Shown piece after piece: positions 1 through 9,646 of a stretch of DNA of 64,000 bases. This stretch comes from Bryobacteraceae bacterium (GTDB taxonomy: Bacteria > Acidobacteriota > Terriglobia > Bryobacterales > Bryobacteraceae), in the NCBI GenBank assembly GCA_019752335.1, contig JAIEMJ010000031.1, positions 62,001 to 126,000 on the forward strand, given 5' to 3'. A program made the position numbers and the translations under genes. The notes beneath the pieces are model-generated. The model was not told the DNA's origin. It saw only the letters and a list, made by a program, of their open reading frames with translations, and searched no databases. The first letter of the stretch is position 1. Each line of letters opens with the position of its first letter.

Positions 1-110
1 GCCCAAAAAGCTTTAGAATCAACCACTCGCCGGTCCGTTTCGTCGAAAGAACCCTGTCCTCAGAGGCGATTTTGTGATATATTCGGCCTGAAACGAAGGC
101 GAGGTGTGCG

Positions 111-2312
111 TTGCGAGCAACTCTGATACTGATTTCTGTGGCCAGTGCGTTTGCCGCTGAAAGCGCGCCTAAGGCTTTCACGGCCATCCAGAAACGCTGG
201 TGGGCCATTCAGCCCGTCCGCGAGCAGACTCCCCCGGTCGCGACTCTCTCCCGCATTGACGCCTTCGTCCATGCCAAGCTGCAAGGCAAAGGCATCACGC
301 CGAACCCCTCGGCTGACCCCGTCACCCTGCTCCGCCGCGCCACCCTCGACCTTACCGGGCTGCCCCCCACCCCCGAAGAGACCCAAGCCTTCCTCAGCGA
401 CCGTTCCCCCGAGGCCTTCGCCAAAGTCGTCGACCGCTTGCTCGCGTCCCCGCGCTACGGCGAGCGCTGGGGCCGCCATTGGCTCGACCTGGCTCGTTAC
501 GCCGATAGCGAAGGCTTCAAGGCCGACGAGACCCGCCCCAACATCTGGCGCTATCGCGACTACGTCATTCAGAGCTTCAACGAAGACAAGCCCTACAATC
601 GCTTCGTACAGGAGCAACTCGCCGGCGACGAAATGTTTCCCGGCGATGCCCAGGCCCTGGTCGCCACCGGCTTCAACCGGCACTTTCCCGACGAGTACAA
701 CGCCCGCAATCTCTATCAGCGCCGCCAGGAGCTTTTGAACGACATTACCGACGTGGTCGGCTCCACCTTCATGGGGCTCACCTTCGGCTGCGCCCGCTGC
801 CACGACCATAAGTTCGATCCCATCCTGCACAAGGACTATTACCGCCTGCAGTCCTTCTTCGCTGGTTTGCACATCGATGACCAGGCGACCCTGGCCTCCC
901 CGAAGGCGCAGCAGGAGTATCAGGCGCAGCTCAAGGTCTGGGAAAAGGCCACCTTCGATGTGCGCAAGGAGATCGCCTCCGTCCTCAAGATCCAACGCGA
1001 CTTCCGCGTGAAGGAGAACTTCGACAAGTTCCCCGAAGAGATTCAAGCCTCCGTCACCTGCGCCCCCGAAAAGCGGACGCCCATGCAGTGGCAGATGTAC
1101 TACAAGGCCATGCCGCAGTTGACCTTTGACGATGCCGAAGTCGCCAAGGGCATTCGTGGTGACGTGAAGGCTGCCTACCAGAAGCTCGCCGCCAAGCTCA
1201 AGACTTTCGATCATCTGAAGCCGGCCGAGTTGCCCATCACCCAGGCCATGGTGGAGGACGTTGCGGCCATCCCGTCCACCCACGTGCTCCGCGGCGGCGC
1301 GTACGACGCCGTCGATGAAGAGGTGCAGCCTGGCTTCCTCTCCATCCTCGACCCCTCCGACCTCCGTCTGCCCGCCGCGCCCGCCGGCAAGAGTGGACGC
1401 CGCACCGCGTTGGCCAAGTGGCTCACCGACCCCGCGAATCCGCTCACCGCGCGCGTCATCGTGAATCGCGTCTGGCACTACCACTTCGGCCAGGGCCTGG
1501 TGGCCACGCCTTCTGACTTCGGCCTGATGGGCGCGCGGCCCACGCACAAGGAACTGCTCGATGACTTGAGCTACCGTTTCGTGCGCGATGGCTGGAGCAT
1601 CAAGCGCCTGCATCGCGAGATTATGCTCTCGGAAACCTACCGCCGCAGTTCGGACTTCGCCGCCGCTGCCGGCCAGGCCGATCCCGAGAACGCCACCTTA
1701 TGGCGCTACAACCGGCGGCGCCTGGAAGGCGAGTCCATCCGCGATTCCATGCTGGCCGTCAGCGGTCTGCTGAATACGAAGATGAACGGCCCCGGCGTCT
1801 TTCCGCCCCTGCCCGCCGGCGTCGAGACGCGTGGCGGTTGGAAACGCGACGAGTCGCTGGAAGAGGCCCGCCGGCGCAGCATTTATATCTTCGTGCGCCG
1901 CAATACGCGCTACCCGATGTTCGAAGCCTTCGACATGCCCGACACCCACGAGAGCTGCGCGCGCCGGAACCAGACCGTGACGCCCTCCCAGGCACTCGAA
2001 CTGATGAACAGCGAAATGGTCCTCGACTGGTCAAAAGGTTTGGCTGCTCGCGTCTTGAACGACGCCGGTCTCTCGCGCGAAGCGATGGTCGACCGCGCGT
2101 ATCGTCTCGTCTACGCTCGTCCCGCGAGCGACGATGAGAAGCGTCTCGCCAGCGACTTCTTCACCCGGCACCAGCCCATTCTGGCGGCTCGCTCCGCGCC
2201 GCTGGTGGTTCCCGATAAGTTGCCATCTGGCATACAACCGATTGAGGCGGCCGTGCTCGTTGACCTCTGCCATGCGCTCTTCAATTCGAACGAGTTCCTC
2301 TACATCAACTAA
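111..2312 (+). CDS. DUF1549/DUF1553 domain secreted protein
   Basis: 733 aa from a TTG start preceded by a GGCGAGG purine run. A short signal-like N-terminus (residues 1-16) is followed by DUF1549 (about 48-260), which includes the CARCH segment at 227-231, and by DUF1553 (about 430-720). Proteins of this pair are abundant in Planctomycetes and Solibacter, often carry a haem-binding cytochrome domain, and have no settled biochemical role. The cytochrome module usual at the N-terminus is absent here. The stop lies 4 nt before the start of the DUF1501 gene, the normal partner, so the two are probably co-transcribed. The family call is firm; the function is unknown. Confidence 0.9.
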   Translation: MRATLILISVASAFAAESAPKAFTAIQKRWWAIQPVREQTPPVATLSRIDAFVHAKLQGKGITPNPSADPVTLLRRATLDLTGLPPTPEETQAFLSDRSPEAFAKVVDRLLASPRYGERWGRHWLDLARYADSEGFKADETRPNIWRYRDYVIQSFNEDKPYNRFVQEQLAGDEMFPGDAQALVATGFNRHFPDEYNARNLYQRRQELLNDITDVVGSTFMGLTFGCARCHDHKFDPILHKDYYRLQSFFAGLHIDDQATLASPKAQQEYQAQLKVWEKATFDVRKEIASVLKIQRDFRVKENFDKFPEEIQASVTCAPEKRTPMQWQMYYKAMPQLTFDDAEVAKGIRGDVKAAYQKLAAKLKTFDHLKPAELPITQAMVEDVAAIPSTHVLRGGAYDAVDEEVQPGFLSILDPSDLRLPAAPAGKSGRRTALAKWLTDPANPLTARVIVNRVWHYHFGQGLVATPSDFGLMGARPTHKELLDDLSYRFVRDGWSIKRLHREIMLSETYRRSSDFAAAAGQADPENATLWRYNRRRLEGESIRDSMLAVSGLLNTKMNGPGVFPPLPAGVETRGGWKRDESLEEARRRSIYIFVRRNTRYPMFEAFDMPDTHESCARRNQTVTPSQALELMNSEMVLDWSKGLAARVLNDAGLSREAMVDRAYRLVYARPASDDEKRLASDFFTRHQPILAARSAPLVVPDKLPSGIQPIEAAVLVDLCHALFNSNEFLYIN

Positions 2313-2316
2313 AGCC

Positions 2317-3735
2317 ATGCTCCAAAAGCTACAGCACCATTGGCCCGTCCGCTCCCGCCGGGAGTTCTTCACGGCCGCCGGGAGCGGCCTTGCCGGCATG
2401 GCGCTCTCCTCGCTGATGGCCGAAGCCGCGCCCCGCCGTGGCGACCTCTTGGCCGCCCGTCCGCCGCACCATGCCGCAAAAGCCAAGAGCATCATCTTCC
2501 TCTTCATGGAAGGCGGGCCGAGCCACATCGATTTGTTCGATCCCAAGCCCAAGCTCAAGGAGTTGCATGGCCAGCCGATGCCGGCCTCCTACGGCAAGCT
2601 CATCACCGCCATGGGCACCGCAAATAACTCGATCATGGCCTCGCCACGCGAGTTCAAACAGCATGGCCAATCCGGCCTCTGGGTCTCGGACTGGTATCCC
2701 CATATCGCCCAACACGCCGACGAACTCGCCGTACTCCGCAGTTGCTGGGCCAACGGCTTGAACCACGTCGGCAGCGTCTGCCAGATGAACACCGGCGACA
2801 TCCTCGCCGGCCGCCCGTCCCTGGGCGCCTGGACCACCTACGGTCTCGGCACCGCCAATCGCAACCTCCCCTCGTTCGTCGTCATGCAGGACGACAAGGA
2901 GCCGCTCGGCGGCACCAAGAATTGGAGCGCCGGCTTTCTTCCGGCCACCTACCAGGGCACGCAATTCCGCACCGGCGACACGCCCATTCTGAATCTGAAG
3001 CCCGGCGGCAACGCCACCAGCGAACAGCAGCTCAGCAAGCTCTCTTATGTGAAGGCGCTCAACGCGCGATTCGGCGAGGGCAAGGACGATGACACCGAAC
3101 TCGACGCCCGCGTCCGTTCCTTTGAACTGGCTTACCAGATGCAGTCTGCCGGTCCCGAAGCCGTCGACTTGACGCAGGAGAGCGAGGCCACCAAGCGCCT
3201 TTACGGCATGGATGATCCGGCCACGTTACCCTACGGCCGGAATTGCCTGCAAGCGCGCCGTCTGGTGGAGCGTGGAGTACGCTTCGTCGAGCTCTATTGT
3301 GGCTCCGGCTCCGGTTGGGACGCCCATCAGAATATCGAAGCCAATCACGCCAAATGGTGCCGCGCCTCGGACAAGCCCATCGCCGGCCTCCTCACGGATC
3401 TCAAAGCCCGCGGGCTCCTCGACGAAACGCTCGTCGTCTGGGGCGGGGAATTCGGCCGCACTCCCTTCAACGAAAAGGGCGACGGCCGCGATCACAACCC
3501 CTGGGGCTTCAGTATGTTCTTCGCGGGCGCGGGCATCAAGCCCGGGCAAGCCATCGGCACCACCGACGAGATCGGCCTGCGCGCCGTCGAGCGTCCCGCT
3601 CATGTCCACGACATCCACGCCACCATGCTGCACCTGCTCGGCATGGACCATCTGCAATTGACCTATCAGCACAACGGCCGCGCCGAACGCCCCACCATCG
3701 TCGGCGGCAGCCTCATTCACGAGCTACTGGCGTAG
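2317..3735 (+). CDS. DUF1501 domain protein (sulfatase-like fold)
   Basis: 472 aa. I chose the ATG at 2317, just after the stop of the DUF1549 gene, because the N-terminus then reads as a twin-arginine-like export signal (VRSRREFFTAAGSGLAG). The upstream in-frame extension overlaps the preceding gene and looks non-native. The body matches DUF1501: IIFLFMEGGPSHIDLFDPK near residue 60, WGGEFGRTPF and HNPWGFSMFFAGAGI later. DUF1501 proteins resemble alkaline phosphatase/sulfatase folds and nearly always pair with DUF1549/DUF1553 genes, as here. Substrate unknown. The 3' end overlaps the convergent gene by 12 nt. Confidence 0.9.
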   Translation: MLQKLQHHWPVRSRREFFTAAGSGLAGMALSSLMAEAAPRRGDLLAARPPHHAAKAKSIIFLFMEGGPSHIDLFDPKPKLKELHGQPMPASYGKLITAMGTANNSIMASPREFKQHGQSGLWVSDWYPHIAQHADELAVLRSCWANGLNHVGSVCQMNTGDILAGRPSLGAWTTYGLGTANRNLPSFVVMQDDKEPLGGTKNWSAGFLPATYQGTQFRTGDTPILNLKPGGNATSEQQLSKLSYVKALNARFGEGKDDDTELDARVRSFELAYQMQSAGPEAVDLTQESEATKRLYGMDDPATLPYGRNCLQARRLVERGVRFVELYCGSGSGWDAHQNIEANHAKWCRASDKPIAGLLTDLKARGLLDETLVVWGGEFGRTPFNEKGDGRDHNPWGFSMFFAGAGIKPGQAIGTTDEIGLRAVERPAHVHDIHATMLHLLGMDHLQLTYQHNGRAERPTIVGGSLIHELLA

Positions 3736-5238
3736 AATCAAATGCCGGACCTCGCGCGCGTCCGTCGCCAGCGTGATCTTTGCCCCGGCCGCAAAGAGCC
3801 GCTCAAACACCTGCGGATTCGTGATGTCGACATCCACCACCGGTAGGATACGGTAGTCGCCCGGTGGCAGATCCGGGATACGGTATTGGCCATCGATCAG
3901 CGAAACCGTCCCGCGCACCGTGTCGCCCTGTTCGCTCACCGCCAGCACCTGCACATCGCCCAACGGGCGCTGTTCCGCGTCGAGCACTTTGCCGCTCACC
4001 TCGGCCGTGCCCTCTTCCAGGGTCAGGACGAGTTCACTCTCCTGGGCTTCGCGCAGGTCGACGAAGTTCGGATTGAGGTAGTAGCCGGAGGGAAGGCCGC
4101 TGGCCGTAAGCCGGTACCACTCGCGTGCCAGTTGGGGCACCGTGAACCGTCCGGACGGATCCACCTGGACACTTCGTCCGCCGCCCAGCGCGTCCGGTGG
4201 CGGCTCGAAAATCAGGGTGAAGCGCAGGCCTTCGTTCTTCACCTTGCCCCGCAAGGTAATCGCCGGCGAGAGCGGGACGCTCACCCCTTCCACCGCGGCG
4301 GTGACCTTGATCGCTAGCGCACCGGACGAGTCCTGGAGAGCGGCCCGGAGCAGATAGCTCCCCGCCGGCACCTCCTTCAGAACAAAGCTGCCGTCTGCAT
4401 TGGCCAGCGCCGTGGGCGGCCGCGTCACGGCGAAGCGCCAGCCCGGCTCCCGCGGGACCAGCGTCAACCGGGCTCCTGCCGCTGCCTTCCCGCTTACGGT
4501 GACCAAAGGCGGTGCTTCCAGCCGCACATCGACGCTAGGCAGCGGCGCACTGGAAATGACGTCAAAAGTTCGAGCCCGCGCCGGGTCGGCGACGCCGGGG
4601 GCGAACATCGTGGGCAGTGGCGGACGGTCGACGGCGATAACGTATTGTCCGGGCGCTAAGCCATCGCAGCGATACTCGCCGCCTTCGTTGGTCATCGTCT
4701 GCTGCAGCGGACTCAGCATTCGCTTGGCCTGGTTCCCCCAGCGGCTCCACCGCAGGCACTGCACCATCACTTGGGCCACGGGCCTGCCTTCCGCATCGAG
4801 TACCCGGCCTCGGAGCGACGACAGGCGGTTCATCTTCAGCACGACGCCCTTCAACTGCTCGCCCGGCAGCAGCGACAGCGCCGTCAGCCCGGCGGGCGCC
4901 ACTTGATAGCCTTCGAGCTCCGCCCAGATCTGATACCGCCCCGGTGCGAATCCGCCGCGGAAGCCGCCCTCCTCGTCCGTCACCAGCACCGTGGGCGGTC
5001 CTTTGGTGGCCCGGGTAGCGGGCATCTGGCTGGCGTCGTAGAAGCTGTCTTCGAGATTTCGTCCCGACGGACGGATGCCCACGACAATCGGAATCTGGTG
5101 CAGCGTCACCCGCGCGCCGCGGATGGCTTCGCCCGTGGCTAGGTCGATCACCCGGCCAGCAATGCCGCTCGCCGGTACGCCAGGGGGCTGGAACGCAACG
5201 GCCGACATCGCGAACAACAGTAGACAACAGGGGCGCAT
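3724..5238 (-). CDS. Secreted carboxypeptidase-regulatory-like repeat protein
   Basis: 504 aa starting at the ATG at 5238, which has GGAAGAG 4 nt upstream; an in-frame ATG at 5250 has no ribosome site. Signal peptide about residues 1-16. Several beta-sandwich units of the carboxypeptidase-regulatory (CarboxypepD_reg) kind follow, with recurrent motifs such as IAGRVIDLATGEAIRGARV, LRGRVLDAEGRPVAQVMV, SGKVLDAEQRPLGDVQV and endings like PPGDYRI or APGRYQIW. There is no peptidase domain. Such proteins are probably extracellular scaffolds or carbohydrate-contacting proteins in Acidobacteria; the function here is unknown. Downstream of the CHRD gene on the same strand, separated by a strong hairpin. 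Confidence 0.85.
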   Translation of the reverse strand: MRPCCLLLFAMSAVAFQPPGVPASGIAGRVIDLATGEAIRGARVTLHQIPIVVGIRPSGRNLEDSFYDASQMPATRATKGPPTVLVTDEEGGFRGGFAPGRYQIWAELEGYQVAPAGLTALSLLPGEQLKGVVLKMNRLSSLRGRVLDAEGRPVAQVMVQCLRWSRWGNQAKRMLSPLQQTMTNEGGEYRCDGLAPGQYVIAVDRPPLPTMFAPGVADPARARTFDVISSAPLPSVDVRLEAPPLVTVSGKAAAGARLTLVPREPGWRFAVTRPPTALANADGSFVLKEVPAGSYLLRAALQDSSGALAIKVTAAVEGVSVPLSPAITLRGKVKNEGLRFTLIFEPPPDALGGGRSVQVDPSGRFTVPQLAREWYRLTASGLPSGYYLNPNFVDLREAQESELVLTLEEGTAEVSGKVLDAEQRPLGDVQVLAVSEQGDTVRGTVSLIDGQYRIPDLPPGDYRILPVVDVDITNPQVFERLFAAGAKITLATDAREVRHLILRQ

Positions 5239-5258
5239 GCTCTCTTCCATGGTACGGC

Positions 5259-5294
5259 TTAGCGGGCCAGGCGTGCGCTCGCCTGGCCCGCTAA
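5259..5294. repeat. Perfect 15-bp inverted repeat between two co-directional genes
   Basis: Arms 5259-5273 and 5280-5294 are exactly complementary with a 6-nt loop. It lies between the CHRD gene stop (5298) and the downstream gene start (5238), both on the minus strand. No T-tract follows, so it is not a classic intrinsic terminator. It may be an mRNA-stability hairpin, an attenuator or a REP-like repeat. Confidence 0.7.
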
Positions 5295-5297
5295 GGG

Positions 5298-7334
5298 CTA
5301 ACGCAGCGGCACCATCACCATGTTCGACAACGCGTCGCCCATGCGCAGTTGCAGCGGACGCGGGCCCGTGCCCGCGCCGGCCGGGACGCGGATCGCCGTG
5401 GCGTAGAGCCCGAAGGATCCCGGCACCGCGGCCGAACCGACCACTTCCGCCGCCACTCCGCCGATGGTCGCCGTCGCCGGCGCCGCCAGGAAGATGCCGT
5501 TGGGCGTCACGTTGCCGGACGGGAAGCCGGGCAACGTGGCTCCCAGACCCGTCGAGAAGACGGCGATGGTATTGCCGGCCGCGGCCGGCCGCGCGTCCGT
5601 GTAGGGCAGTTGCGTGTCCGCGTCCAGGACGAAGCCGGCGAAGATCGCCGGCGCGGCTGCGGCAACTCTTACCGTGGCGGGCGCACTAAAGCTGGCGCCG
5701 TTGAAGATCGCCACGGCGTTCATGCCGGCCACAACGTCAAAAGGCGCCAGGCCATTTACCTGCGTGGGCGAGACAAACAACAGCCGCGCCCGGCCGGCGC
5801 CGAGGCCGATGGCTACGCCGTTCAGCGTGTCCGGTACCGAGACGCCCTGCCAACCTTCCAGCGTCCCTGTCACTCTGGACAGGTTGCGGCCGAAGATGGT
5901 AAACGCGCCGCCCGGCGCCAGCGTCGTGCTCGTGGGAACCAGATTCGCGCTCACCACCGAGGTGATCACTGGCGTACCAATGGCCCCGGCGACCTGGGCG
6001 CGAATCGCTCCGCCCGGGTTGTCCGACGTGTGCAGATTGAAGTAGAGGGCGTCGGGTGACCGCACCAGCAAGTCCTGCGCTTCAAGCGCCGCGCCTTCGG
6101 CGGCGAAGGTGGAATTGAGCGTGATGTTGCCTTGTCCACCCGGCACTTCCCGGCGCACCAGACCAGAGTTCACCGTAACCGGTCCGTTCTCGCCCGCGCG
6201 GCCGGTGTGCAGGTGCATGCCGGTCAGTACGATGTCCGTGGGGAAGCGGTAGTTCATGTCGAAGGTCGTCATAGCCGCCAGGACTGACCCGTTCTCGTTG
6301 CGTAGCGTCGAGACAATCACCAAGCCCGTGCCGCTCGCATTGAGCCCGGTAATCGGGGGCACTTCGTTGGCCGGAGACGGCTCCACCTGATACACCAGGC
6401 GGTCCATCGTGCGCAGTTGGCCGCGTACCAGGCCTCCCGGAGCTGTCGTCGTATGCACGTTCATGTAATAGCCAGCGGGGTTCACCAGCAAGCCGCGCAC
6501 GGTGCTGGCGGCCGAGGCGACGCTCAGGTCAACATCGAAGAAGCCGTCGGCGCCTACGCTGACGATGGTGGGATTCGCCGAAGTGATCGGTGAGCCGGCC
6601 ACCGGCAGGCTCGAGTTAATCGTCACCGGGCCATTGATGCCGGCCGCGCCGTCATGAATGTGGAAGCCCGTAATGGTGAGCGGTTCCGGAAAGGTTACGG
6701 TGGAGGTGAGTTGGACGGTAGCGCCGTTCACTTGGCCCGCCTCATTGCGGGTGAAGATCAACGTGGTGAGCGCGGTGCCGCGGCCAGAATCGGCCGGTAA
6801 CGCGGGGACCTCGTTCAGCGGTGACATGATCGTGCCAAAGGTTCGTACCTCGGCGCGCTCCATCTGTCCGCGCACCGCGCCGCCTGGAAACACAGAGGTG
6901 TGGACGTTAAAGTAGTATCCCGCTGGATTGAGCAGCAGGCCCGTGAGCGTGGTCACCGCGACTTGGTTGTCGGCGGCCACATAGGCCGGGCGGACAAAGT
7001 GCGTCAAGCCCGCGGGCGTCGCCGTGGTGGTATGGGCGGCGTTGATGACCACGGGGCCGTTGGTGCCGGCCGCACCTTCATGGATGTGGGCGCCCGTGTA
7101 GTTCACCGCCTCTGGGGCGCGCAGGTTCATGTGGAAGTCCACCGAGCCGGACTCAATCTGGCCATTATCGCCGCGCACAATATGCACGACAGCCGTGCAG
7201 GCGCCGGAGCCCGCGTAGTCTACCGCCGGTACTTCGTTGGCGGGCGAAAGCCGCGCCCGAAAGTAATGCGTCTCCGCCGTCTTCGCCAGCAGCGTGCTGG
7301 CACACAACATCGTTATCCAGAATACTCTTTGCAT
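5298..7334 (-). CDS. CHRD-domain secreted protein with Solibacter-type C-terminal domain
   Basis: 678 aa, ATG with GGGAG 6 nt upstream. Signal peptide about 1-17. Three CHRD (chordin-like) repeats follow at roughly 22-155, 165-305 and 313-450. Each has a [LM]SP(A/L)NEVPA opening, a GAHIHEGAAGTNGP-like or GMHLHTGRAGENGP-like middle and a YY[FM]N[VL]HT end. The last 220 residues match the C-terminal domain described as TIGR03437 in Solibacter (FTIFGRNLS, LFVSPTQVNGLAPF, IAVFSTGLG). CHRD domains are of unknown function in bacteria. The architecture suggests an extracellular or surface structural protein. Likely co-transcribed with the downstream regulatory-domain repeat protein. Confidence 0.88.
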   Translation of the reverse strand: MQRVFWITMLCASTLLAKTAETHYFRARLSPANEVPAVDYAGSGACTAVVHIVRGDNGQIESGSVDFHMNLRAPEAVNYTGAHIHEGAAGTNGPVVINAAHTTTATPAGLTHFVRPAYVAADNQVAVTTLTGLLLNPAGYYFNVHTSVFPGGAVRGQMERAEVRTFGTIMSPLNEVPALPADSGRGTALTTLIFTRNEAGQVNGATVQLTSTVTFPEPLTITGFHIHDGAAGINGPVTINSSLPVAGSPITSANPTIVSVGADGFFDVDLSVASAASTVRGLLVNPAGYYMNVHTTTAPGGLVRGQLRTMDRLVYQVEPSPANEVPPITGLNASGTGLVIVSTLRNENGSVLAAMTTFDMNYRFPTDIVLTGMHLHTGRAGENGPVTVNSGLVRREVPGGQGNITLNSTFAAEGAALEAQDLLVRSPDALYFNLHTSDNPGGAIRAQVAGAIGTPVITSVVSANLVPTSTTLAPGGAFTIFGRNLSRVTGTLEGWQGVSVPDTLNGVAIGLGAGRARLLFVSPTQVNGLAPFDVVAGMNAVAIFNGASFSAPATVRVAAAAPAIFAGFVLDADTQLPYTDARPAAAGNTIAVFSTGLGATLPGFPSGNVTPNGIFLAAPATATIGGVAAEVVGSAAVPGSFGLYATAIRVPAGAGTGPRPLQLRMGDALSNMVMVPLR

Positions 7335-7438
7335 GTATATCTCCCGAGAAAGTCAAGCTGAGGCCCGCCAAAGCGAAGCGGGTTACATGGGTTAAGCATA
7401 CTCCCATCGGGGGGTGTCCGGGATGTACACTACCTTGC

Positions 7439-8869
7439 ATGACCAGACGCGAAATGATGGCCGCCTTGCCGCTAGCCATGGCGGCCCAAACGCCTCGCCC
7501 GCCCAACATCATCTTCATCATGTCCGACGATCACGCCGCGCACGCCATCTCGGCTTACGGCAGCAAGATCAACCGGACGCCGAACATTGACCGGTTGGCC
7601 AAGGACGGGGTTCGCCTGGCGAATTGCTTCGTCACCAACTCCATCTGTACGCCGAGCCGGGGTGCGATTCTCACCGGCCAGTACAGCCATATCAATGGCG
7701 TGAAGACCCTGAATGACTCGATTGACCCCAAGAAGATCCACGTCGCCCACTTACTCCGCGACCGCGGTTATCAGACGGCCATGATCGGCAAGTGGCACCT
7801 GCAAACCGATCCCCAAGGCTTCGACTTCTGGCGCATTCTGCCGGGCCAAGGCGCGTATACTGACCCCGTCTTTATTGACGCCGCTGGACGCAAGAAGTAC
7901 ACCGGCTATTGTACCGACCTGATCGGGGACTTCACCCTGGACTACTTGAAGCAGCGCGACAAGAACAAACCCTTCTTCGTGATGTGCCACCACAAGGCGC
8001 CGCATCGCGCGTGGGAGCCGGCACCCAAATATAAGCAATGGCTGGAAGACGTCACGGTGCCGGAGCCCGATAACCTCTACGAAGATACGTCCAAGCGCTC
8101 CGCCGCCGCGCAGCGCGCGACCCTGCGTGTCGGCGACGACATGACCAAGACCGACCTGAAGGTAGATAAACCCGCCGGTCTCGAAGGAAATCCATTGCGG
8201 AAGTGGGCGTATCAGCGCTACATCAAGGACTACCTGCGCTGCGTCCGCAGCGTCGACGATAACGTCGGCCGCGTGCTGGATTACCTGGACGCTGAGGGAC
8301 TCACGGAGAATACTCTGGTCGTTTACACCTCAGACCAGGGCTTCTTCCTCGGCGATCATGGCTGGTTCGATAAGCGCTTCATGTACGAAGAGTCCCTGCG
8401 GATGCCGTTTCTGGCGCGGCTGCCCAAGGTAATTCCGCCCGGCACCGTAAATCGAGATATCGTGCTGAATATCGACTTTGCCCCGTCGTTTCTCGAGTTA
8501 GCCGGCGCGCCCACGCCCAGTTCCATGCAGGGCGTTAGCGCCGTGCCGGTGCTGAAGGGCAAAACTCCCAAGGGCTGGCGTAAGTCCATGTACTATCGCT
8601 ACTGGATGCACCTAGGCGGCGGCCATACGGTGACCGCGCACTACGGCGTCCGGACGGAGCGTTACAAGCTGATTTACTACTATGGCCAAGCGCTCGGCGC
8701 CAGTGGCGCCGTCGACACTCCCACGCCGCCCGAGTGGGAGTTATTCGACTTACAAAAAGATCCCCGCGAAATGAAGAGTGTCTACGGTGATCCGGCCTAC
8801 GCCAAGGTGGAGAAGACCTTGAAAGCCGAACTTACTCGCCTGCGGCAGCAGTATCAGGATCTTACTTAG
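7439..8869 (+). CDS. Sulfatase (formylglycine-dependent)
   Basis: 476 aa. The sulfatase signature C70-T-P-S-R74-G gives the cysteine that is oxidised to formylglycine. Metal-binding Asp30-Asp31 lie in MSDDH, with a second metal site in YTSDQGFFLGDHG. The N-terminus (TRREMMAALPLAMAA) looks like a short twin-arginine-type export signal. It probably removes sulfate from a carbohydrate ester; the substrate cannot be told. The flavin-reductase gene begins 2 nt after its stop, suggesting co-translation. No anaerobic sulfatase-maturase or FGE gene is visible in the window. Confidence 0.93.
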   Translation: MTRREMMAALPLAMAAQTPRPPNIIFIMSDDHAAHAISAYGSKINRTPNIDRLAKDGVRLANCFVTNSICTPSRGAILTGQYSHINGVKTLNDSIDPKKIHVAHLLRDRGYQTAMIGKWHLQTDPQGFDFWRILPGQGAYTDPVFIDAAGRKKYTGYCTDLIGDFTLDYLKQRDKNKPFFVMCHHKAPHRAWEPAPKYKQWLEDVTVPEPDNLYEDTSKRSAAAQRATLRVGDDMTKTDLKVDKPAGLEGNPLRKWAYQRYIKDYLRCVRSVDDNVGRVLDYLDAEGLTENTLVVYTSDQGFFLGDHGWFDKRFMYEESLRMPFLARLPKVIPPGTVNRDIVLNIDFAPSFLELAGAPTPSSMQGVSAVPVLKGKTPKGWRKSMYYRYWMHLGGGHTVTAHYGVRTERYKLIYYYGQALGASGAVDTPTPPEWELFDLQKDPREMKSVYGDPAYAKVEKTLKAELTRLRQQYQDLT

Positions 8870-8871
8870 AC

Positions 8872-9480
8872 ATGTTCTATGAACCACGCCTGGGGCATGG
8901 CCTCCCGCATGATCCGTTCAAGGCCTGCGTCGCTCCCCGGCCGATCGGCTGGATATCCACCATCAGCCGCGAAGGGGTCGTGAACCTGGCCCCCTTCAGC
9001 TACTTCAACGCCGTCCTCGACTTTCCGCCCACGGTCATGTTCTCGGCGTCCGGCCCGCATCGCGAAGGGGGCTTGAAGGATACGGCGCGCAACGCGGAAG
9101 AGACGGGCGAATTCGTCTACAACCTGGCCACCTGGGACTTGCGCGACCAGATGAACCGCACCTCGGAGGCCGTGCTGCGCGAGATCGACGAGTTTGATCT
9201 GGCCGGCCTGGAGAAAGCGCCCTCCCGCCTGGTAAAGCCGCCGCGCGTAGCGGCGTCGCCGGTGCAACTGGAGTGCCGCACGACGAAGGTGCTGGCCCTG
9301 CCGACATCGCGGCCGGACATCGAGAACCGCGTGGTCTTCGGCGAGGTAGTCGGCGTGCATATTGCCGAAAGCATCCTCATCAATGGCCAAGTGGACCTGA
9401 CGCTCGCCAAGCCAATCGCGCGCTGCGGCTATTCGGACTACGCCGTGGTCGAGCGGCTCTTCGCTCTCAGCCGGCCTTAG
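8872..9480 (+). CDS. Flavin reductase family protein
   Basis: 202 aa, complete. Matches the FMN-binding split-barrel flavin reductase-like family: VAPRPIGWISTISREGVVNLAPFSYFNAV near residues 20-50, FVYNLATWDL, and VVFGEVVGVHI near the end. It likely binds FMN and either reduces flavin or acts as a small flavoprotein. It starts 2 nt after the sulfatase stop, though the functional link is unclear. A decayed copy of its middle (residues about 76-143) sits immediately downstream at 9647-9856. Confidence 0.88.
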   Translation: MFYEPRLGHGLPHDPFKACVAPRPIGWISTISREGVVNLAPFSYFNAVLDFPPTVMFSASGPHREGGLKDTARNAEETGEFVYNLATWDLRDQMNRTSEAVLREIDEFDLAGLEKAPSRLVKPPRVAASPVQLECRTTKVLALPTSRPDIENRVVFGEVVGVHIAESILINGQVDLTLAKPIARCGYSDYAVVERLFALSRP

Positions 9481-9512
9481 CCTGCTGACCGGTTGCCGTT
9501 CGCTGCGCCGTT

Positions 9513-9632
9513 TGGATCGTGATCAAGGCCTCGAAAAACCGGCCTCGACAGATCTGTCGATCCATGGCAAACTGGATCGTGATCAAGGCCTCGAAAAACC
9601 GGCCTCGACACATCTGTCGATCCATGGCAAAC
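9513..9632. repeat. Two tandem 60-bp repeats with an internal 16-bp palindrome
   Basis: Units 9513-9572 and 9573-9632 differ at one base (G at 9551, C at 9611). The first unit contains the perfect palindrome TCGACAGATCTGTCGA at 9545-9560; the base change breaks symmetry in the second. There are only two units and no spacer, so it is not a CRISPR. The 12-mer CGCTGCGCCGTT just before the repeat (9501-9512) recurs at 9872-9883, followed both times by a GATCGTGA stretch, which brackets the duplicated block. Confidence 0.9.
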
Positions 9633-9646
9633 ATAAAATTCTTGAT

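Noticed and set aside
60-1613. 517-codon open frame antisense to the DUF1549 gene
   Set aside because: High-GC shadow frame. It lacks a ribosome site and any recognised motif; the sense frame has clear domains.
9513-9632. Possible CRISPR array
   Set aside because: Only two adjoining 60-bp units, no spacers, and one base difference; it is a tandem duplication.
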